64,000 nucleotides of DNA from a virus: IMG/VR virus record IMGVR_UViG_3300019458_000024, positions 98,638-162,637 of that record; one strand, 5' to 3'. A program made the position numbers and the translations under genes. Under the pieces are notes generated by a model. The model searched no databases and was not told where the DNA came from. It saw nothing but the letters and a program-made list of their open reading frames with translations. Of the stretch, positions 59,029 to 64,000 are shown one piece after another. Each line of letters starts with the position of its first letter. Position 1 is the first letter of the stretch.

Positions 59029-61584
59029 ATGCCTAAAGACGTAATACTGCGCCCTAATATGCGAATTGATATCCCCGATTTCGAGGATAAGACTAGTGTA
59101 TTTTCAAGGGAGAGTGACAAGTTAGAACTTGAGCGCTTTATTCTAGATAATCAATCTGTTGCAACTGAAGGTTTTCGTGTAGAAATTGCTAACCAAGGCA
59201 CAGACCCAGGTCTTTTTACTATTGTTAATGGGACTGCTTTTAACCGAGCTGGACAACTAGTTAATAATGAAATTGATACTATAGCTACAAGATCAGCTAC
59301 TTTATCAGTAAACGCTACTTATTTTGTTGAAATAGAGTTCATTGAAACAGAAAGTGATACAGATGCCAGAGCGCACTGGGATCCTACTTACAACAATGGC
59401 ACAGATCCTAGCGGTGACGTTCGTCCCGACGGCAGAGAATTTAGCAGAGCGGTTGCGACTAGACGCACTCCAGATTGGCAAATTGTAACACCTATATCAA
59501 CTTCAGGCTTTGCCCGGACTACTAACCCAAACAGTACTAGGGTTCCGATTGCAGTATTAACTTTGTCTGGAGGTGTGATTACAGGAGGCACTACCACACC
59601 GCTCCGCAGTGTAATTACCACTTCTATTCCAATATCAAGTTCTGTGGTCCGTCTTTTTAATACTAAGGAAATGCCTGATAGTTTCACAATCAGACTTAAT
59701 CCTGGTGGCGCTACACAAGAAGATGTTGGTGTGATTACTAATGACAGAGACAACCATATCTTGACATTAGGGAGTAATACTTTATTTGCTCACAGTGCCG
59801 GGGAAAGGGTTGTCGTAGCCGGTGTTACTCCTGCGGAATACTTAATTGAAAGGACTACTCCTGATTTGCCTATAGCAGGCACGGCAGATGCTAGGCCACG
59901 GTTTTTTCAGGGCGACGCGGCCAGGGGTTCTTATATAGCAATAGATCCTGCTGGTTCAGGATCAGACAGATCTGATAATCAAATTATAACTCTAAAACGC
60001 TATGTTGATTTCTTGGCAGGTCAACTTAGAGAATTGAAATTTGGTGGAGGAACTTCTACTACTGTTGGTAATACCGCGCCACCTTCTGCATTTACTAATG
60101 CTACCGACTATTTTGACTTTTCAGGATCGGTTGTAGGTGCTCGTACCAATACTGTTTCGGTTGGCGATGGAATTACTTCTTTTGGTGATTTTAATACAAC
60201 CACTTCAGGAAGCGCCGCAGCGGCCATAAACGCTGCACTGGATGTTTTAGGAGGCTCTTCCGGAAGCGGTGTTTTATATATCAAGAGGGGTACGTATCTA
60301 CTTAGTTCCACTATAACTGTTGATCATCATGTTAAAATTATGGGAGACGGACTAGGTAATGCTGGAACGATACTGCGGGGAAACAGCACTGGCGCTGTCT
60401 TTAACATAAATATTCCAACGCTTGGTGGCGCAACAGCTACTGTAGTGTTTGAAAGTTTACAAATGGATATGCCAGGAACGGGGCCATTTTGTTTGACCAT
60501 TACTGCTATCCAAGCAAACAGTAAAATCACTATCAACAATTGTCAAATAGCTGGAATGCACCTGACTGACAATATGTTGATTCAAGACTCAATTATTGGA
60601 ACAACCAGCAATTCAGATATTGCAATTACACATAAAACAGGAAGCACGGCCGTAGCGTTAGTAGCGTTCAGAAATTGTTATTTGTTTAATCCTACTACAG
60701 GAGCTTCAAAACGCATTGTTCAATTAAACACTGCAGACAGTATAGAGTTTGACAACTGCAAAATCATACAATTTGGGACGGCTACATATTTGATAGAGTT
60801 TCAAGGAGTGGCAACTAATATACGAGCAGTGGCATGTTCAATTGACACTACTGGCGTTAACGCAACCGCAGTATTTCAATTTACAGGAACACCAGTCAAT
60901 ATAATGTTGGGACCAAATAATCTTAATACGGCTGGGCCTCTTAGCAACGTATTCTCCGGCAGTGAGACACTGTCCATTGTAGGCAACATTGCGCTAGCAT
61001 CTGGCGTACGGATGAGGGAGGATTTTGTAAACGGCACACAGTATGTTGGGATAAAGCCGCCTTCGTCCATTGCGTCAAGTTTTGATCTTGAATTACCCAG
61101 CGCACTACCATCTCAAACTTCATTTTTGAAAGTTACTGCAGCCGGTGTGTGGACGTACAGTGCAGACATCACTCACGGTGATCGTTTACTAATGATCACC
61201 CCACATGCAGGATCAAAAGTAGAACAGCTTCTTGGTGGTGGTGTAAGAGACTCAGGTGGTAGGTGGGTTTCTCAAGGTTCTAGTCATGTTTGCCAACTTG
61301 ATGTTGGTCTTTTTGTAGGATGTAGAATCAAGCGCTTCAGATGTTTCATAAATGGTGCAAGTGCTGGGTTGAAAAGGATGAATCTAGTCTCATTGTCTAA
61401 TGGAGGGCTGGCCGGAACACCTGAAGAATTCACTAGCACAGCAACAGGGGATACGGTCATAGATAGTGGAGTGTTGCCGACTCCATACACAGTCGTAGCA
61501 GATCCAATATATTTTGTTTCATTTAGAGCTGCTGTGTCTGGAGATGAATGCTACGGTTTTGAAGTTACTTATGACTTACCATAA
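59029..61584 (+). CDS. tail fibre/spike with beta-helix domain
   Basis: The 851-residue protein has an N-terminal baseplate-binding part, one copy of the shared beta module (about 208-270), and a central pectin-lyase-like right-handed beta-helix (GVLYIKRGTYLLSSTITVDH, then VKIMGDGLGNAGTILRGN, KITINNCQIAGMHL). A C-terminal domain contains two Cys. Such beta-helices are used for host surface binding or glycan cleavage; catalytic residues cannot be assigned. Confidence 0.82.
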   Translation: MPKDVILRPNMRIDIPDFEDKTSVFSRESDKLELERFILDNQSVATEGFRVEIANQGTDPGLFTIVNGTAFNRAGQLVNNEIDTIATRSATLSVNATYFVEIEFIETESDTDARAHWDPTYNNGTDPSGDVRPDGREFSRAVATRRTPDWQIVTPISTSGFARTTNPNSTRVPIAVLTLSGGVITGGTTTPLRSVITTSIPISSSVVRLFNTKEMPDSFTIRLNPGGATQEDVGVITNDRDNHILTLGSNTLFAHSAGERVVVAGVTPAEYLIERTTPDLPIAGTADARPRFFQGDAARGSYIAIDPAGSGSDRSDNQIITLKRYVDFLAGQLRELKFGGGTSTTVGNTAPPSAFTNATDYFDFSGSVVGARTNTVSVGDGITSFGDFNTTTSGSAAAAINAALDVLGGSSGSGVLYIKRGTYLLSSTITVDHHVKIMGDGLGNAGTILRGNSTGAVFNINIPTLGGATATVVFESLQMDMPGTGPFCLTITAIQANSKITINNCQIAGMHLTDNMLIQDSIIGTTSNSDIAITHKTGSTAVALVAFRNCYLFNPTTGASKRIVQLNTADSIEFDNCKIIQFGTATYLIEFQGVATNIRAVACSIDTTGVNATAVFQFTGTPVNIMLGPNNLNTAGPLSNVFSGSETLSIVGNIALASGVRMREDFVNGTQYVGIKPPSSIASSFDLELPSALPSQTSFLKVTAAGVWTYSADITHGDRLLMITPHAGSKVEQLLGGGVRDSGGRWVSQGSSHVCQLDVGLFVGCRIKRFRCFINGASAGLKRMNLVSLSNGGLAGTPEEFTSTATGDTVIDSGVLPTPYTVVADPIYFVSFRAAVSGDECYGFEVTYDLP

Positions 61585-61596
61585 AGTGGAATATAA

Positions 61597-62169
61597 ATGC
61601 CAATTCTAGAATACAACAATAACAACTTACAAAACGGTGTCGATGATCCTGGCAAACTGTTGGAAGAGCTGAATAAGCTACAGTTGGCCAAAACCACCAT
61701 ACAACAAGTCGGGTTTTCTCGTACTAATAATATAATTAGTATCTTTGTAGATAAAGATCCAACTGATTCAGACAGAAGTTTGATTGACACCGCAGTTAAT
61801 GAACATACTGGTGGCGTAGTACTTTCCGAGTACAAAACACAAGCTATTATGAGTGTAGATGCAGCAACTAGACTACTTATAGCAAATGGTTTCGACTATA
61901 GGAGCAAAAAATTTAGTTTATCAGCAGAAGCTCAACTTAAAATGAATGGAGCATTAGTTGCAAAAGATATTTTGTCTTACCCAGTGGTGTGGAGCAACTT
62001 GGATAATACAGATACAATTACTATTAGCAATAAAGAGGAAATGGAATCGTTTTGTGCAACCGCATTAAACACAATACGACAACATTTGGACAAAGGTACC
62101 GAGTTAAAAAGTTCTATTAGATCCGCAACAACAAAAGAAAACGTGGACATTATAGCAGCCAAAAGATAA
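61597..62169 (+). CDS. tail fibre-associated protein (DUF4376-like)
   Basis: The 190-residue protein follows the fibre gene. Its C-terminal half (QLKMNGALVAKDILSYPVVW, then NKEEMESFCATALNTIRQHL) resembles the DUF4376-type domain of tail fibre assembly or tip proteins. A chaperone or fibre-tip role is inferred from position. Confidence 0.6.
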   Translation: MPILEYNNNNLQNGVDDPGKLLEELNKLQLAKTTIQQVGFSRTNNIISIFVDKDPTDSDRSLIDTAVNEHTGGVVLSEYKTQAIMSVDAATRLLIANGFDYRSKKFSLSAEAQLKMNGALVAKDILSYPVVWSNLDNTDTITISNKEEMESFCATALNTIRQHLDKGTELKSSIRSATTKENVDIIAAKR

Positions 62170-62181
62170 AAGGAATAAAAA

Positions 62182-62622
62182 ATGAAGAAAATTAATTATA
62201 TTATTGTACTGTTTGTATTGCTTATGACTTCTAGTGTGGCATTTGCACAGAGTGAAGGAGCGTCCGATCCGGCTGCATTCACTCTTCTCAATCATGCACT
62301 GGAGATTGCAGGAGCGCTTCTTATGCTCCTAGCAACTTGGGCTACGCACAAAGTTAGTGGACTTTTGAAAAGCAAAACTGGTGTAGAAGTTGATTCTTTG
62401 TTGGAGTCATTTGCTACCAAAGCAGTACATTTTGCAGAAGAGAAGGCGCATCAGCAACTGTCTTCTAAGAAGAAAGCACTTAAAGGTCCTGAGAAGATGG
62501 AAGTAGCTCTTGGATTCGCTCTTGCTCTTGCAGAGCAGAACAAGCTTCCTGCTAAAGCCAAGGAGAAGATGGCAAATTATATTGAAGCCAAACTTGGCGA
62601 AACACGATATACTAAATTTTAA
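62182..62622 (+). CDS. holin-like protein (LLH-type)
   Basis: The 146-residue protein has an N-terminal signal-like hydrophobic stretch (YIIVLFVLLMTSSVAFAQ), a second hydrophobic segment (AGALLMLLATWATHKVSGLL) and a long amphipathic helical tail (KAVHFAEEKAHQQLSSKKKA). This matches LLH-type phage holins, whose C-terminal helix is rich in Ala, Lys and Glu. It lies after the fibre genes, the usual lysis position. Confidence 0.7.
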   Translation: MKKINYIIVLFVLLMTSSVAFAQSEGASDPAAFTLLNHALEIAGALLMLLATWATHKVSGLLKSKTGVEVDSLLESFATKAVHFAEEKAHQQLSSKKKALKGPEKMEVALGFALALAEQNKLPAKAKEKMANYIEAKLGETRYTKF

Positions 62623-62648
62623 TTAAATCAATAGCTTAACAATTAAAG

Positions 62649-63851
62649 ATGGCCACTACTCCAATTATACAGAGTACTGGCTCTGTTTCAGGAGCCGGAA
62701 CCCCTGGTCAAGGTCGAAAAGACCTTGATATCGGGGAGACTGTAACTTTAAGTGACACCGAAGCTGCAAACTCTGGTGCATCATATGTGTGGACATTTTT
62801 AGACATACCGATTGGCTCTTCGTCAGTGTTAATAGGTCCTACTACTGCAACTCCAACTTTTATTCCAGACGTTACCGGGTCATACAATGTACAAGCAGTT
62901 GTAAATGGGCTATATACCTCTGAAGAGGTTTTAGCCGTTCCTCTCCCTATTACCGGAGCTAGAATTCCATCATTTGAAGAAAGATTGGAATATGATGGTG
63001 GGGGAAATACAAAAGGTTGGCATGAAGCAATGACTGAATTCATGCGGCAGGCTGATTCTTTACTCGGAACTACTAGCACTACAGATCTATTCTCCCCACC
63101 TGAAATGTGGGCACAAACAGACATACCAGCAGGGCAATCCTCTACAATGCTAACTACTGGTGTGTCTCAATTATTTAATGATTTTCAGGTGATACGAGCT
63201 GGCTCTATTGTTGGTATTAACTTAAGATTTAATGGCAATCTTACCGGCGGGTCTGCTACTGCCACTGTTGCTGTTAACGGGTCTCCTGGAACATTGGCTA
63301 CCACTGTAAATTCTGGATCTTCTTCAGGGAGAAACACTCAGGGAACAGGTATTGACGTGGTTAGCCCAGGAGATACTGTTAGTATTTTTCTATCCACTAC
63401 AGGGGGTTTTGGACCTACCACCTTAGACGCAGAAGCAGCTCTGGAAATACAAAGGAGTGGAGCAGGAACGGCTGATATATATTCACTACCTGAAGTGTGG
63501 ACACAGAATGATGTTCCAGCGTCCCAAGCAGCTACTCCTTTATTCAGCAATACGTCTCAACTATATGACGATATTCAAGTAGTTCGTGCAGGCTCTATTG
63601 TCGGGTTAAATGTTAGATTTACAGGAAACTTAACTGCAGGATCGGCTACAGCAACCGTGACAATAAATGGTATTCCTGCTACACTGTCGGTAATTGTAAG
63701 TTCTGGGTCTTCTAGCGGAAGATCGATTCAAGTAGCTGGAATAGATACGTTAATTGCTGGAGATAGAATTGGCGTACAATTGTCAACAAATGGAAGTTTT
63801 GCACCTACAACTCTAGATGTAGATGCATGGTTAGAAATACAGAAATCCTAA
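62649..63851 (+). CDS. Ig-like and duplicated beta-domain virion/fibre protein
   Basis: The 400-residue protein has an N-terminal PKD/Ig-like domain (GETVTLSDTEAANSGASYVW) and two tandem copies of about 120 residues (about 155-276 and 281-400). Both contain a QLF/QLY N/D D.QV motif followed by RAGSIVG and TGNLT or NGNLT. They are about 55-60% alike by eye. Such duplicated lectin-like domains are common in fibre tips. It ends before another fibre-like gene. Confidence 0.65.
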   Translation: MATTPIIQSTGSVSGAGTPGQGRKDLDIGETVTLSDTEAANSGASYVWTFLDIPIGSSSVLIGPTTATPTFIPDVTGSYNVQAVVNGLYTSEEVLAVPLPITGARIPSFEERLEYDGGGNTKGWHEAMTEFMRQADSLLGTTSTTDLFSPPEMWAQTDIPAGQSSTMLTTGVSQLFNDFQVIRAGSIVGINLRFNGNLTGGSATATVAVNGSPGTLATTVNSGSSSGRNTQGTGIDVVSPGDTVSIFLSTTGGFGPTTLDAEAALEIQRSGAGTADIYSLPEVWTQNDVPASQAATPLFSNTSQLYDDIQVVRAGSIVGLNVRFTGNLTAGSATATVTINGIPATLSVIVSSGSSSGRSIQVAGIDTLIAGDRIGVQLSTNGSFAPTTLDVDAWLEIQKS

Positions 63852-63896
63852 TATATTTAGAATAAATTATTAATTAATAAAGGAGATTAGAATAAC

Positions 63897-64000
63897 ATGA
63901 GTAGTATTGTAAGGAGAGCGAGTTCTAAGCTCGCAAAGTTCCTGGAAAGGGCTGCCGATCCAGGTGGTGTAACAGATACTGTACAAGTTTACGGTAAAGA
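63897..64000 (+). CDS. start of a further gene (partial), possibly a virion or fibre protein
   Basis: Only the first 34 codons are visible (MSSIVRRASSKLAKFLERAA then DPGGVTDTVQVYGK). The ATG has an aaggag sequence about eleven bases upstream. The end DTVQVYGK resembles the starts of phage proteins that continue with fibre or tail-tip repeats, but too little is seen to assign it. Confidence 0.5.
   Translation, partial: MSSIVRRASSKLAKFLERAADPGGVTDTVQVYGK

Overview
The window is a 64-kb stretch of a large, contractile-tailed (myovirus-type) bacteriophage genome. The evidence is a dense, almost entirely plus-strand array of short overlapping genes, and a complete head-to-tail morphogenesis block: portal, MuF-like protein, prohead protease, scaffold-like protein, capsid, neck, tail sheath, tube, chaperone, tape measure, hub, gp25-like wedge, baseplate J, fibre and holin-like genes. 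The DNA is moderately AT-rich. Shine-Dalgarno sequences, sigma70-like promoter elements and intrinsic terminators indicate a bacterial host, which I cannot name. No terminase, tRNA, CRISPR array, integrase or lysogeny module is visible.

Layout. 1-10.2 kb is a DNA metabolism and accessory block: a metallophosphoesterase end, a CobT-like VWA protein, an intein-split ThyX, a family-4 uracil-DNA glycosylase, a primase with Zn-finger and TOPRIM, a CobS-like AAA+ ATPase and an SNase-like nuclease. 10.2-13 kb holds small regulators and zinc proteins. 13-29.2 kb is the head block, containing two LAGLIDADG inteins and a topoisomerase IB-like protein behind a near-consensus sigma70 promoter. 29.3-33.7 kb holds small virion or membrane proteins. 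33.7-37.5 kb is an accessory RNA/translation island: a structured non-coding stretch, a TROVE/Ro60 (Rsr) protein, zinc-ribbon proteins, an RF1-type release-factor-like gene with a prfB-like +1 frameshift site, and the only convincing minus-strand gene. 37.6-64 kb is neck, tail, baseplate, fibre and holin, interrupted by two free-standing HNH endonuclease genes and a fourth intein.

How the genes work together. The CobT-like and CobS-like genes are separated by nearly 6 kb but share an almost identical 17-nt element just upstream of their start codons. The same element precedes one unknown gene and the minus-strand gene, which suggests a common phage-specific regulon. ThyX, uracil-DNA glycosylase and primase point to phage control of thymidylate, uracil and replication. 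Rsr, the candidate Y-like RNAs and the short release factor suggest manipulation of RNA quality control or ribosome rescue. Structural genes follow the usual order of assembly. Selfish elements (four inteins, two HNH genes) target conserved positions in essential genes. The items I find most exciting are the recoded RF1-type gene, the Rsr plus candidate Y RNA locus, and the shared 17-nt start-proximal element.
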